From Adiantum capillus-veneris (lineage: Eukaryota; Streptophyta; Polypodiopsida; Polypodiales; Pteridaceae), in NCBI GenBank assembly GCA_014529385.2, contig CM043970.1, positions 62,235,496 to 62,299,495 of the forward strand: a stretch of DNA of 64,000 nucleotides, in the 5' to 3' direction. Shown here in pieces: positions 25,201-36,649 of this stretch. The translations under genes were made by a program, and so were the position numbers. The notes beneath the pieces are model-generated. The model ran no database searches, had not been told where the DNA came from, and worked only from the letters and a program-made list of their open reading frames with translations. How positions within the stretch are numbered: the stretch's first letter is position 1; each line of letters begins with the position of its first letter.

Positions 25201-26061
25201 ATCCAAATCAATATGCATTTGAGCCAACAGCGGAGGAATAATATCGGCAATCATGCGACGAAAAGCTTCATGAGTAAGATAAGCATTATTAACATGCAAC
25301 AAACGTTTCCTGTGAAGAGGCCGATCACAAAGAGACTGTCCAAAATACAACGACAGCAAAAGAGGATAATGATCCGATAGCTGCAGAGCATAATCTATTC
25401 TCATGTCACATACAAATTCTTCATACTGTTGCCCATTAAGCAAATACCAAAGATCCAATCGTGCTCTATAAGAGGAATGAGCAACATGCTGAAAGGCAAA
25501 ACCAGAGATATCAGGATGCAAAGAACGCCAGATATCAATCATTTGAGCAGAGGCAACAAGAAGATCCCATTTGTGTTTCTCCGTAAGCAACATATGTGAA
25601 TTTCCTGTGGTGCTGTCAAGCAAATCAGGAGTATTATTGAAATCTCCACACAGAAATGCATTCGAGGTCCATGAACGAGACGAGATTTCTCGCCATAAAG
25701 CAACTCTTTGCCTAGAGGCCGTATATGCATATGTACCTTCAAATTCATGAACTCGACCATTCAACAAACACTGTACAACCATCCACCGACCATGCACAGA
25801 CTGAAGCTCATGTCGAACCAATATCAATACACCAAAGAAATCTTGCGAGCCAGCATACGCAATCCAATATCCGGCAAAATAAGAACATTGACCAGCAAAC
25901 TCGTACTGATTATGCTCCTGCAATACAACTATGTCTGCCCTACATGTATGTACATAGTGCAAGGTCAGCCGCCATTTGTCAAGGTTGCATAACCCATGCA
26001 CATTGTATGAGATGCATTTAATATGACTTTGCATTGGAAACATATGTACAAAAAGCAACAA
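22273..26061 (-). pseudogene. LINE ORF2: endonuclease and reverse transcriptase
   Basis: Endonuclease (25087-26061) has the expected motifs YNVHGL, QEHN, CGDFNN, LDLWYLL and SDHYPL. A TAG at 25084 interrupts the frame, which then continues in phase into the reverse transcriptase: SPDWDGLTVEFF, HWRPITLMPVIYKI (24373-25086), QYGFIPR after a stop at about 24370, a frameshift near 24330, VDIEKFFDTVHWDF, RQGCPISALLY and the catalytic QAYADDSLF (23648-24349). The C-terminal region holds FGGLNILDLRRH (about 23420) and CVRCLSAEEDVCHLLWDC (about 22600), the zf-RVT zinc motif. The product would nick target DNA and copy the element RNA. Four or more lesions make this copy inactive. Confidence 0.9.
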
Positions 26062-26070
26062 GTATCATAA

Positions 26071-27374
26071 TCAAGTGGAGGGGCCCATAGACACGTCTCC
26101 ATCCACTGCATCCGTACGAGGACCCATCCTCTGACTCAGGGCAGGAAACGTGTCCACAGTGTTTACATGCGATGTGGAAGCCTCACCAAGGAGTACATCT
26201 TTGTAAGAGTGCATCACTTTGTCCCATGCATCAATCAGCATGTGATTGTCGTTGCATGGAAGTTTCTTAAACGATGCATTCTTGATAGCATTAACAAAAG
26301 GAACGTAATTACGAGAAGAGTGCATCACTTTGTCCCATGCATCAATCAACGTGCGATTGTCGTTGCATGGAAGTTTCTTAAACGATGCATTCTTGTTAGC
26401 ATTAATAGAAGGAACGTAATTACGAGAAGAAAGGGGCGTGCGAATCTTCAGTGCTTTTTTCGGCACCACCCATGTATTGGCATCAACAGGTCCAACATTT
26501 TGCCTTTAGCAACAGTCCCATTCCCAAGATCAGTAACTTGCTGTACCTTGCCTTTCCCTTTGTCCACATTCAAAGCCACTTTAGTAGAGACTCCACTTTA
26601 CTTGACTTCACTTGTGGGTTTTCCAGTAGGGATAAAGGTGGACAAAGGAATAGCAGAGGGAGGGGGTTGCAAGACCGGCTCTAGACATTCGGATTGCATA
26701 TGACCAAATTTGCCGCATCGAAAACATGAATTCGCAAATTTTCCCCATTTAAGTTTAAAGGGGCGCTTGCCTACCCATGGATCACCTGAGTCAACCATAA
26801 TACCATTAGGGGTAATCTTGTTCGTGTCCCATAGAATGAAAAACCTGTTGGTATTCGCATCCAATTTTGGAGGACAGATAACCTTTCCAAGCTGCGCAGC
26901 CAACAGCGGCAGGAAATGTCTCCACGTGCGGGGGAAATCAACAATCTCTACCCACACCGGGCATTTGTGACGAATAAGACTCTGGTATTCTTTAGTGAGT
27001 GCCCACGGGAGAACATGTGTCATCTGCGTATTAAAAAAGAGGGGAGACATCTCAAGCAAAAGATTTCGAGCTTCCAAATCTGCGAGTAAAACTTTATAAA
27101 ATCCACGCGCCCCAAAGTAGACACCACGGACAGCTTGTTGCTTAAGGAGAAAATCGACCCATTGGCCGACATCTTGCACAGTAGGCATTTTCCCTGGGAA
27201 AAACAGAATAACTGCATTCATAGCGTTCTACACAACTGGGTCTATGAGGTCCTGTACCGGAATACGCACCTCAAGAGCAGGCGCCTGACCATTCCATGCC
27301 TGTCGAGCCTCCTCAAAGTCCTCATACAAGCATGCCTTGATCTCAAAAGCTGCCTCCGATGTGGGTTCCATTGC
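26071..27374 (-). pseudogene. LINE ORF1: RNA-binding protein
   Basis: The likely original start is the ATG at 27374 (MEPTSEAAFEIKACLYEDF). A TAG at 27228-27230 interrupts the frame, which then runs to about 26598 with a DUF4283-like domain (QWVDFLLKQQ, LPWALTKEYQSL, VWVEIVDFPRTW, LAAQLGKVI) and the zinc knuckle CFRCGKFGHMQSEC (about 26700-26745). A stop at 26598 and a frameshift separate the C-terminal part (26071-26469), which contains a 36-residue tandem duplication. ORF1 proteins of plant LINEs bind the element RNA. Overlap with the ORF2 start is a few bases at most. Confidence 0.8.
26200..26425 (-). repeat. 108-bp tandem duplication in LINE ORF1
   Basis: Two in-frame copies of a unit with SRNYVP, NASFKKLPCNDN and LIDAWDKVMHS. 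They differ at about five codons, mostly missense. The junction keeps the frame. Confidence 0.85.
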
Positions 27375-27560
27375 TTTCCGACGCTTAAAGACGCACAATG
27401 AGACATAAATTAAAAGAAACCCCTTCTTCAAACAAAACCGACTGGCGAAAAAATTCTGCAATCTACTGTGGAGAAAACCTTGCAAATAACAGACGAACCA
27501 AAGCTCTGTACATGCTTCACAGAAAGAAGCAACCAAAACCCACAGCAATATACATCAGCT

Positions 27561-27883
27561 GAATTCTGCCCATAGAATTGGAGCTTTACGCAGGATCTAA
27601 CCTGTGTTCAATCTGCCCTGCCAGTCCTGCATAGCGAGACCAAACAAAACAGCGCTGGCCAGAACTTGACGTGCAAAACCTGCCGCACTGTCACACCCAC
27701 ACACGCGTACACACACACACACACCCGCTCACTGGCTGGCTGTACACACGAGCAGCAAACTCTTTGGATACATAAGTACAGATTTGATTTTCATCTTGAT
27801 GTAGAATATACAAAAGGAAAATTATACAATGCTGGTTTTCTGTTTGGAAGCATACAACCCACATTAATGAGTTAAGGTTACAA
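27561..27883. other. spacer between LINE and kinase gene
   Basis: Holds the 3'-untranslated side of the receptor kinase and a short CA tract at 27707-27725. No canonical AATAAA is seen on the minus strand within 150 bp of the kinase stop. Confidence 0.4.
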
Positions 27884-30800
27884 TTACTCTGTACACTCCT
27901 CACTCAATAAGGTGAAGCTGCCACGCCTTGCATGGGCGCTTGTGCTGATTGAGTTGAAGGGTGGTTGCTTCACAGAGGAGCCACCCTCCAGCCATTGCAA
28001 CACTGTGGGTGCATTGGGCCGGAGGCTTGGGTCATCCTGGATGCACCAAAAGGCGGTATGGATGAGCTTCCTTGCTTGTTCTACATCAAACCCACTTGTA
28101 TGAAGTCCCTGATCAACAAGCTCCATCATTGAGCCTTCCTCACACTTCTTGGCAGCCCAACTAGGGAAATGCCATGCCTCATTCTTTGCTCCATTGAGTG
28201 GGACGGTGCTCAAGAGCGCGAGGTCCACATTCTTCCTGCCCCCTACAATCTCTAAGAACACCATGCCCATGCTGTACACATCACTCTTCTTGCTTACGGC
28301 ACCGTGAGCAAGCCATTCCGGAGCTATGTAACCAGGTGTACCACGTACTCCCGTTACAACCTTTGAAAGCCCCCTCTGCATCAACCTTGACATCCCAAAG
28401 TCAGCTAACTTAGCTACAAATGCTTCATCCAGTAAAATGTTTTGGGGCTTGATGTCAAAGTGTAACACAGGTGGTTCACACTCCTCATGCAGGTAGCTCA
28501 AGCCTCGAACAACCCCGAGTGCGACATCGTACCGCGTTTGCCAATCAAGGACGGCTAGTAAGGTGGCATTGTCGCCAGTGCCAGATTGCTCGGTGAAGAG
28601 CCATTGGTCCAATGACCCCTTCTCCACAAATTCATACACCAAGAGTCGCCGCAAATCCTCCCAGCAAAAGCCGACAAGGCGAACTACATTGAGATGATTT
28701 GTGCGACCAATGGTCGCTACTTCTGCAAGAAACTGCTTTGATTGGCCATTAGGCATTTGGGATTCCAGAAGCTTGACTGCAACCTTTCTTCCATCAGAAA
28801 GAACCCCAGCATAAACATAACCACATCCACCTGCACCCAAGAGCTTGTTGAAGCCATTCGTCGCTTCTTGAAGCTCCTTGTATGAAAATCTACTTGGCAA
28901 TAGAGGCAGAATGTCCCTTAACTCCTCCTCTTCAATCTGTCTGTTCCTCTGCTTGCGGCGCCATCTTCGTCTTGCTCTAATACAATAACAGCAGCAGCAG
29001 CAGCAGAAGGGTAGTACTATGAGCAGCAGAACAGCTAGAGTGGTGGCAAAAATGATCAGATTTTCTCGAACATTCCCCAAGCTTGCAAAAAGATCAACAA
29101 CCTCATCAACTTTCAAGTAAGTGATGTGGTTGCTTGTATTGATGAATATCTTGGCATAGCCCATCTTGGATAAATCCACAAGGGAGATGGAGGCCCCACT
29201 AGTTGAATTTATAAAGCTGATTTTAGAACTATTTATAAAGAAACAATTGGATGTTTCTTTGTTGTAAAAAAATCCAATGCAGGAACAATTGGAAGAGCAT
29301 GCCTTTTTGCAGCGGTCGACTGTGGCAGTATCGGCAGCATAATCCCAATCACTGAGAAGCAAAATGCTCGATGCCTGAATCTCTATGAACTTGAATATAT
29401 CCGGCACATTGCCTGTATAGACATTATTTGTGCAGGCCGGGAGAGGGTTATAAAGCTGGCAACCTTGTGAGGAATCCTCTGAGTTGATTGGACCGATTTC
29501 AATAGACGATGGACATGAACAGAATCCAGAGTGTTGTGGTGTGCACATCCCGAGAGGCCCGCATGCTGCAGGTACATCACATCCACCCCAGGTGAAGGGC
29601 ACTGCTTCTTGAAGTGCTATACTCAAGTTATAAAGAGACCCTTCAACAGTAAATACTGCCTCTTCATTATCTAGTGCATATCTTAGGGTAGAAGGAGTGC
29701 CAGCAAGGACTGTAGAATTACCCTTGATGACTGCATTCATGTAAAGACGGCCATCGTTCTCCAAACTCAAAAAGCTCCAACTAATTGGGAAATCAGCATC
29801 TCTTCCTGCGGCAATAAAAGCTCTTTGAGCTCCAAGGAAAGATGGGTCTTTACTGCATGATCCCGTCTCCAGAAATAGTTTCAAAGAAGAATTTCTCAGC
29901 ATTGCAAAAGCTTGATCTTCCACATTGCTGTTGGCACATGGTGAGGAAGAAATCAAAGAGTTGACACTGGTATAATTTGGAGAGTTTAACTGAATAGTTC
30001 CATTGGAATTGGGTGTGTCGTTTCTAAAGTGAATGGGAAAAATCCAGTATGGAGACGACTGCCCATACACTAGCTGCACATTGTTGAGGACAAGCACTAA
30101 ACCCCCCTTTTCCATTCGTGCGGAGTAGTCCCCGTTTGTGCTTGTAATTTCCATGCCTACCAAGAGCTTTTGCCCTTGAACAAGAGTGTTTGTGGGCTCA
30201 GAATTGCTTTCCCACATCACATATGTCTTGTTCTTTGAGTCATAGATCACCAAATTTCCTGAGTCTTGCATCTCCATCATGCCTGCATTACTGACTTCCC
30301 ACACTCCTCTGCCATCATAATCCTGCAGCCGCAAGTATTTTCTGGTGAAATTTGAACCGCCTTGTGTTTCCACTATATACAACGATGCATTCAAAGACTG
30401 AAGGGGTCCATTTTCCTTGGCAATCCACAGAGGCACAACATAACCATCAGCTATTATGTCCAATGATGCATTAAACACAGCATCTTCATGAATTCCATTT
30501 AGGAAAGGAAGCTTTCCTTTCAGCAAATTGGAGTGATTTCCCAACATGCCGCCACACACTGCGAGGTAGATACCATCTTTAAGCTGTTGACGGTCAATTC
30601 GAAGAGAGGAATTTACACTACTTTCATTGAGGAAGAAAAATCCAACAGCAAAGCCCAAGCTCTCAGATGAGCTAGAGCTATTGAAGGATGAAGAGCTGAG
30701 GAAGGGCACGAAAAAGGAATGTCCATCTACAGAAGAATGTGCCTTGATGACTGCCGTATGCGAACTGAGGGCAGCACGCACGGAGAGGTTGAAGCCCGCA

Positions 30801-30895
30801 GGGAGATCAAGAAGCATGCCATTGCAAAACTCTGCGAGAAGCAGAGCCCATATTGAACAGAAGGAGAGGCTGAAGAGTACCTGGTTTGTTGGCAT
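27884..30895 (-). CDS. G-type lectin S-receptor-like serine/threonine kinase
   Basis: Intact single-exon gene of 1003 codons. A hydrophobic signal peptide (residues 1-25) precedes an N-glycan-rich extracellular part: a bulb-type lectin domain (about 90-245, with DSGNLVIYDS and WESNSEPTNTL), an EGF/S-locus-type Cys cluster (436-462, WGGCDVPAACGPLGMC) and a PAN/apple domain (488-585, CKKACSSNCSCIGFFY). A transmembrane helix (613-631) ends in six Cys, then a basic stop-transfer (RARRRWRRK). The kinase spans about 681-955: loop GAGGCG (687-692), VAVK lysine 708, HFDIKPQN (812-819), DFG 832-834, APE 858-860. HFD in place of HRD marks a non-RD kinase, as in the SD2-type and many immune receptor-like kinases. 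Expected at the plasma membrane, binding a sugar or peptide ligand outside. It is the only clearly functional gene in the window; no intron is seen. Confidence 0.95.
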   Translation of the reverse strand: MPTNQVLFSLSFCSIWALLLAEFCNGMLLDLPAGFNLSVRAALSSHTAVIKAHSSVDGHSFFVPFLSSSSFNSSSSSESLGFAVGFFFLNESSVNSSLRIDRQQLKDGIYLAVCGGMLGNHSNLLKGKLPFLNGIHEDAVFNASLDIIADGYVVPLWIAKENGPLQSLNASLYIVETQGGSNFTRKYLRLQDYDGRGVWEVSNAGMMEMQDSGNLVIYDSKNKTYVMWESNSEPTNTLVQGQKLLVGMEITSTNGDYSARMEKGGLVLVLNNVQLVYGQSSPYWIFPIHFRNDTPNSNGTIQLNSPNYTSVNSLISSSPCANSNVEDQAFAMLRNSSLKLFLETGSCSKDPSFLGAQRAFIAAGRDADFPISWSFLSLENDGRLYMNAVIKGNSTVLAGTPSTLRYALDNEEAVFTVEGSLYNLSIALQEAVPFTWGGCDVPAACGPLGMCTPQHSGFCSCPSSIEIGPINSEDSSQGCQLYNPLPACTNNVYTGNVPDIFKFIEIQASSILLLSDWDYAADTATVDRCKKACSSNCSCIGFFYNKETSNCFFINSSKISFINSTSGASISLVDLSKMGYAKIFINTSNHITYLKVDEVVDLFASLGNVRENLIIFATTLAVLLLIVLPFCCCCCCYCIRARRRWRRKQRNRQIEEEELRDILPLLPSRFSYKELQEATNGFNKLLGAGGCGYVYAGVLSDGRKVAVKLLESQMPNGQSKQFLAEVATIGRTNHLNVVRLVGFCWEDLRRLLVYEFVEKGSLDQWLFTEQSGTGDNATLLAVLDWQTRYDVALGVVRGLSYLHEECEPPVLHFDIKPQNILLDEAFVAKLADFGMSRLMQRGLSKVVTGVRGTPGYIAPEWLAHGAVSKKSDVYSMGMVFLEIVGGRKNVDLALLSTVPLNGAKNEAWHFPSWAAKKCEEGSMMELVDQGLHTSGFDVEQARKLIHTAFWCIQDDPSLRPNAPTVLQWLEGGSSVKQPPFNSISTSAHARRGSFTLLSEECTE
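28987..29007. repeat. (GCA)n run encoding polycysteine
   Basis: Six to seven trinucleotide units inside the kinase gene that code for the Cys run at residues 631-636, just at the inner face of the membrane helix. Confidence 0.9.
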
Positions 30896-31553
30896 CGCTG
30901 GATGATATCAACAGCAATCTCTGGCCGCTCCCAGCCTCGAATCATGAGTGTGCAGGAAAGCGAGCTAGCCCCACTTGGCTCGTTGAAATTTCAAATCCCT
31001 CCTCTCTCGTTGAAATTTCAAATCCCTCCTCTCTTGACTCTCTCTCTCTCTAATCGGTTAGGGTCTTGAGTTCAACTCTCCAAATCTCCTCGTCGGATAG
31101 ATCTTTAAGGTCTCTTAGAATAGTTTCCTGCAACTTTAAAATACTCTTCGTCTCGGGGGTGTGTGTGTGCACTAATAAAAAGAGGAAAATACTATAACGT
31201 TTCTATCTCCCAAGTGTTTTAAAATACCCTTCTTCTCGGGTGTGTGTGTGTGCACTAATAAAAAGAGGAAAATACTATAACCTTTCTATCTCCCAAGTGT
31301 GGTAGGTTGGTTATGCCATTTCCCCCTTGAATAACATGTCTTGAGTTTAACTCTCCTCGTTGGATAAATCTTTAAGTGTTCTTGGGATAGTTTCCTATGA
31401 TGTTAAAATACTCTTCTTCTTCTTATCTCTCTCTCAAGTGTAGCAAATTGGTTATGCCATTTCTCTCTTGAATAACAAGTCTTGAGTTCAACTCTTCTTG
31501 TCGATTTAAGGTCTCTTGGAATAGTTTCCTACAACGTTAAAATTCTCTTCTTC
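30896..31553 (-). promoter_or_regulatory. kinase 5' region built of tandem repeats
   Basis: Directly upstream of the kinase start lie two 29-bp copies of CGTTGAAATTTCAAATCCCTCC (30980-31035). Then come three imperfect copies of a longer unit starting TCTTGAGTT.AACTC (31064, 31331, 31479), each with AGTTTCCT..AA.(G)TTAAAAT near its end. Inside the first, a GGTGTGTGTGTGCACTAATAAAAAGAGGAAAATACTATAAC segment (broken here by reading as one unit) is itself duplicated (31160 and 31240). An upstream ATG at 30945 opens a frame of 72 codons that overlaps the kinase start in another phase, so it could reduce translation. No TATA box was assigned. Confidence 0.5.
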
Positions 31554-32830
<1,277 letters not shown>

Positions 32831-32834
32831 GAGG

Positions 32835-33935
32835 TAAACAAGTCCCGATGTAAGGTAATGTGATTTGTAGCACCACTATCAAAGTACCACACATGTGAAT
32901 CTGCAGCAGCTGACATACATGCATCATGGAGAGAAGGATCATAAGTGCATTCTGCACTAAATGCCCACTCTGCATCTACAACAACATCACAATCTCCTTT
33001 CGTAGAAGATTCTACAATAGGTACTTGTAGTGGAACCAGCCTCTTTCTTCTTGGCCTCTTTTGTCTTCAATTTAGGACACTACTTAATCAAGTGATCATT
33101 GGCCTTGCAATAATGGCAACTCATCTTCTTTTTGCCATTTTTACTAGAATTCTTAGATAAAGTGCTATCAATAGAAGCATTAGGAACAAGTGATTTGCCA
33201 CTCACTGAAGAACCATGAGAAGTGGCTACATTGTTGTTACCACGTTTTCTTTGAGTAGCAATAAAAGCGTGCTCACTAACACGCTGTTTATCCTTGTTCT
33301 TTCTTGAAAGTGACTCTTGCAATAGCAATGTGCATAATGCATCAAACTTGACAACATTAGGATTTCCCTGGGTCATAAGTTTCCAAGTACTAGCAAAAGT
33401 CTAGTAAGAATCTAGCAATGCATCAAAAACAATATGCACAAGTGAACTGTCAGAAATGACTTCGCCTGCAGAAATGAGTTGCTCATTAATATCCTTGTAC
33501 TAGCAAAGGAAAGTGTCCATGTCATCTTCGTCATGCATAATATTTGACTCTAGCTCTTTACGCAGCAATGCAATTTTAGCCTCATCACGAATTGCATAAA
33601 GACCAGCCAAGCCTATCTAGCTGAGAAAATGTGAGGAGTAATAGTGAACTTCATAGATAATGCAATTAATGCATGAGCCTGCGCATCTCTAACATCCCAA
33701 TGTGCCCTGCTCAGTCATAGGCAAAACAGCTCTAGCAGTAGCAATCCTGCAACATCCTTAATAGAGCACGTATCCACATAATCTAGACATACATCAATGC
33801 CCTACACAACATTTAAATGCCCTTTGACACAAGAACATGCTGCATCATGTAAGCCCACATTGGGTAATTGTCCCCATCCAATTTATCCTCAGCAACAAAC
33901 ATCTTGAACACATATGTGTTGTTGTCATCCATGGC
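32835..33935 (-). pseudogene. copia gag-protease remnant (copy 3)
   Basis: Minus-strand gag beginning near 33935 with MDDNNTYVFKMF, followed by LDGDNYPMWAYMMQHVLVS. It passes through LYA..DEAKIALLRKELE (about 33560), DINEQLIS (about 33480) and the zinc knuckle CHYCKANDHLIK (about 33110; all metal ligands up to here intact, then a stop). It ends at the protease site VWYFDSGATNHIT (about 32870), which keeps the Asp lost in the 12-15 kb copy. Homology stops near 32830, so integrase, RT and RNase H are absent. Many stops. Confidence 0.8.
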
Positions 33936-34244
33936 AAGTGCCTACACCTGATGTGAAAACTGACCAAAAAGAGGAGAAACAAAGTGGGACTAACACATGC
34001 TATATAGCACAACCCAAAGAAGAGTGTAAGGGACCTGTTATGCAGAAAATAGCATTTGAAAAAGTTTTGCATAGAAGGAGAAATTGCTTGCGTTATAATG
34101 CCTATAGTGGAAACAAAAGCCGAAATAAGCCCAAAGTACTTGTTGACCTGCTGACGCTCATCATCACCAAAGCCCACCCAAATCTGAAAAAGTGAGCATG
34201 CAGGTGCTAGCGACGCTGACGACTATGCCGGGAGGATACAACTT

Positions 34245-34258
34245 GCTCTGATACCAAT
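34245..34258 (-). other. copia primer-binding site
   Basis: On the minus strand TTGGTATCAGAGC directly follows the LTR end, as in the copy at 15773. Confidence 0.8.
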
Positions 34259-34491
34259 TGTTGGAAATAGGGTTGCAAGGAAACACACATGGCTTGGAGA
34301 AGATGAAGAAGCTGAAGGCATACAACAAAGAGAGTAGTATTGCTTAGTGCACAATGGAAAGATAAGATAGCCCTAGAGTGATGGGTGTATATACAATGCA
34401 GGGGGGAGAAAACCTCCTAATGAGGGAAAAAATGCCCCGACGGTCCTAAGTGTGTTCACATACATCACTACCACATGTATATGGTAGCACA
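34259..34491 (-). repeat. copia 5' LTR (copy 3)
   Basis: 233 bp from TGTGCTACC to CCTATTTCCAACA when read on the minus strand, with TG...CA ends. It matches the LTRs at 15539 (inverted) and 11582. Confidence 0.8.
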
Positions 34492-35044
34492 CCATTAGTA
34501 ATTTCTCAAGTTTTCTTCATCTTAATGCATTCTATCATTTCAAGTACATAGGAGTAGGTTAAGTAGTAAAGAAACCGTCACTTTGGGTTGCAAAAGTATG
34601 AGAGAAACTATTTAGAAACCATATTTGGGAAAAATTGCCCATAAATCTCTGAGATTTGAGTCTGAGATTTGAGTGCAAAAGATTGGCCATAAATCTTTGA
34701 CATCAAAACCATCCATTTGAGTGCAAAAGACCTAGAAAACCTTAGCAAGAATCTCAAAAGGTAGCTTGAAATTTGCTACTTGAGACCAAAATACAAGGTA
34801 AAATTGGAATTTTGACATCCAAATTGGGAAAAATTAGGAAATGACATGCCCTTGACCTTCTCCACAAATGGAAAAAATATGGAAATCAGATGCTGTAGAC
34901 CATGAATTGTGATCCGTGTAACTTGGAGTGAAATTTGACTAGAGAAGTGTCCTTTGCACATAGCTAGCACAAAGAGGTTTAGCTAGGGGGCTTGAACATC
35001 AAGCAAGGTCAAAAACTGGGAAGGGGGGGGGGGAACTAAAGATT
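34492..35044. other. spacer with repeated phrase
   Basis: The phrase AAAAGA.TTGGCCATAAATCT / GAAAAATTGCCCATAAATCT recurs near 34630 and 34680. An 11-base G run lies at 35023-35033. No gene. Confidence 0.35.
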
Positions 35045-36259
35045 AGACCAAAATTGCATTGTAGACTTAAAGAACTTAGGTTTGAATAGAGCAGCGACCG
35101 CTACACAAGAACATGCAACCGCTTTACCATCTCCCAATCAAGAACTTAAACCCAAAGAAACTACTACCGAAGAAGGAAATCCAATGAAACAAGAGGCATC
35201 AAAAGAATCCAAAAGAGAAGAAACTCCCACTCCAAACACCACAAATGAGGATGGGTGAAATCATGTTAACCTGTCATGCTTTTTCATGTCCCGGACAATG
35301 CTAACTAGCACAATTTTGACATATGCTAACTAGTACAATAACTTGAGCTACATCTCCAAGATCTATGACATATGATATATCAATATAAAGCACTTGAAAC
35401 AAGGAATCCAAATGTACAACCTCCGACAAATTTTGATATTATTTGTAAAAAATTTACCGGACACCCAACTTTTCGAAGATGTGCTAACTTGAAACTGCTA
35501 ACTAGCACAAAAAGCGCGACAGGTTAACATGCTTTCACCCGGATATTGATTTAATAGGAAGAAGGGGAGACCATGGGCATGCTCGACATGGTGGAAGATC
35601 AGGAGAAAATGTCACTAAAGAGACACCTGAAAAGCCACAAGAAAGCAAAGAGAGGCCGATCCAAACACGAAGCATTGAAACAACAAAAGTAGTGGGGCCC
35701 TCTAGAGGCAAAATATCCGCATGTCTGTCACCATTCACCCAACAAGATCATCATGAATTAGAGAAGAATCCATTCAAGATAGAGCTCAAGATGGTGAAGG
35801 AATTCAACCTTCAAGAAACAATTGAGTAGCCAAAAATGCATTTTCTATGCCATCGCGATGTTATCTACACAGGAAGAGACGGCTGCATTTAGGAAAACCT
35901 ATAAAGATAGGGTGACACGGGAGAAATTTCTAAAAATAAGGATCAAATATCTAGAGATGCAAAGTGAAAAGCTCCGAGAAGTAAAAGATCAATCGGCAAA
36001 CAAATTGCAATAGATTTATAGCGGCCAAGAGTCATTCAATGCCAAACTCAATATGAACCAAGAAGAGATCCAATGGCTAGAAGAGCAATATATTGAGCAA
36101 AAAAGATTCTATGAGCAAGTAGCCACATCCTACTACTTCATGAAGTCTACTCTCACCACCTTGCTTAGGAAAAACATCAGTGACACTAGCTCCCAACATG
36201 CAGACAATGAAGAGCTGGCCAAGATGAAGAAAGAGCCCAAGGAGGAGAGAATTCAATGA
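35045..36259 (+). pseudogene. coiled-coil coding remnant, split by a MITE
   Basis: A plus-strand frame rich in Glu, Lys and Gln runs from about 35045 to 35252, is interrupted by the 288-bp MITE, and resumes in phase at 35545 to a stop at 35828. A second frame (35822-36259, one internal TAG near 36011) is strongly helical: TREKFLKIRIKYLEMQSEKL and EEIQWLEEQYIEQKRFYEQV, heptad-like coiled coil. No enzyme motif. It could be gag of a retroelement or a decayed host gene; I cannot tell which. Confidence 0.45.
35249..35544. mobile_element. MITE with 23-bp TIRs and GGAT target duplication
   Basis: 35253-35275 and 35518-35540 form a 23-bp inverted repeat with one mismatch, starting GGGTGAAA(T/G)CATGTTAACC. 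GGAT occurs on both flanks (35249-35252 and 35541-35544). Inside are three copies of GCTAACTAG(C/T)ACAA and no coding. Removing the MITE with one GGAT puts the flanking coding frame back in phase, which supports these exact limits. The superfamily is not assigned. Confidence 0.8.
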
Positions 36260-36531
36260 TAAATTCTTGTAAGTGGCGTCATGGCCACAACCTCTTAGAA
36301 TGAGATGAAGATAAAATAAATGGAAGATAAAATTGCCAAGCTGAAAGCTTGCTAAAAGCAAACATGGATCTCCAAGTTGCTACATGCAATTCAAGGACTT
36401 GCAAGTTGTAGTAGAGTTTGTGTCTCTTGAGCCATTAGAGCCACCAAAAACACAACTAGAAGCAACACAGAATGTGCCACGCACCTCTGAATGGAGCAGC
36501 AATTAGTGTTTGAATTTGAAGGTACACTTGT

Positions 36532-36649
36532 AAACTCCAAGTAGGAAATGGAAAAATGGATAGAGGAGATGTTAGAAGGGTCTTCTAAATAAACTCCAAG
36601 TAGGAAATGGAAAAATGGATAGAGGAGCTGTTAGAAGGGTCTTCTAAAT
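36532..36649 (+). repeat. 59-bp tandem duplication
   Basis: Two adjacent 59-bp copies (36532-36590, 36591-36649) starting AAACTCCAAGTAGGAAATGG and differing at a single base. Confidence 0.9.

Larger units (their letters stand above)
22190..27560 (-). mobile_element. LINE (L1-type plant non-LTR retrotransposon)
   Basis: A nearly complete two-ORF element on the minus strand: ORF1 with a DUF4283-like domain and CCHC knuckle, then ORF2 with apurinic endonuclease, reverse transcriptase and a C-terminal zf-RVT region. This is the order of plant L1-type LINEs. Only a handful of stops and frameshifts interrupt it, so it is younger than the LTR remnants nearby. Limits are approximate: the 5' edge lies in 27400-27650 and the 3' edge near 22190. 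No poly(A) tail or target duplication is obvious. Confidence 0.85.

Noticed and set aside
28198-28413. Plus-strand frames inside the kinase gene
   Set aside because: Shadows of the 1003-codon kinase on the minus strand.
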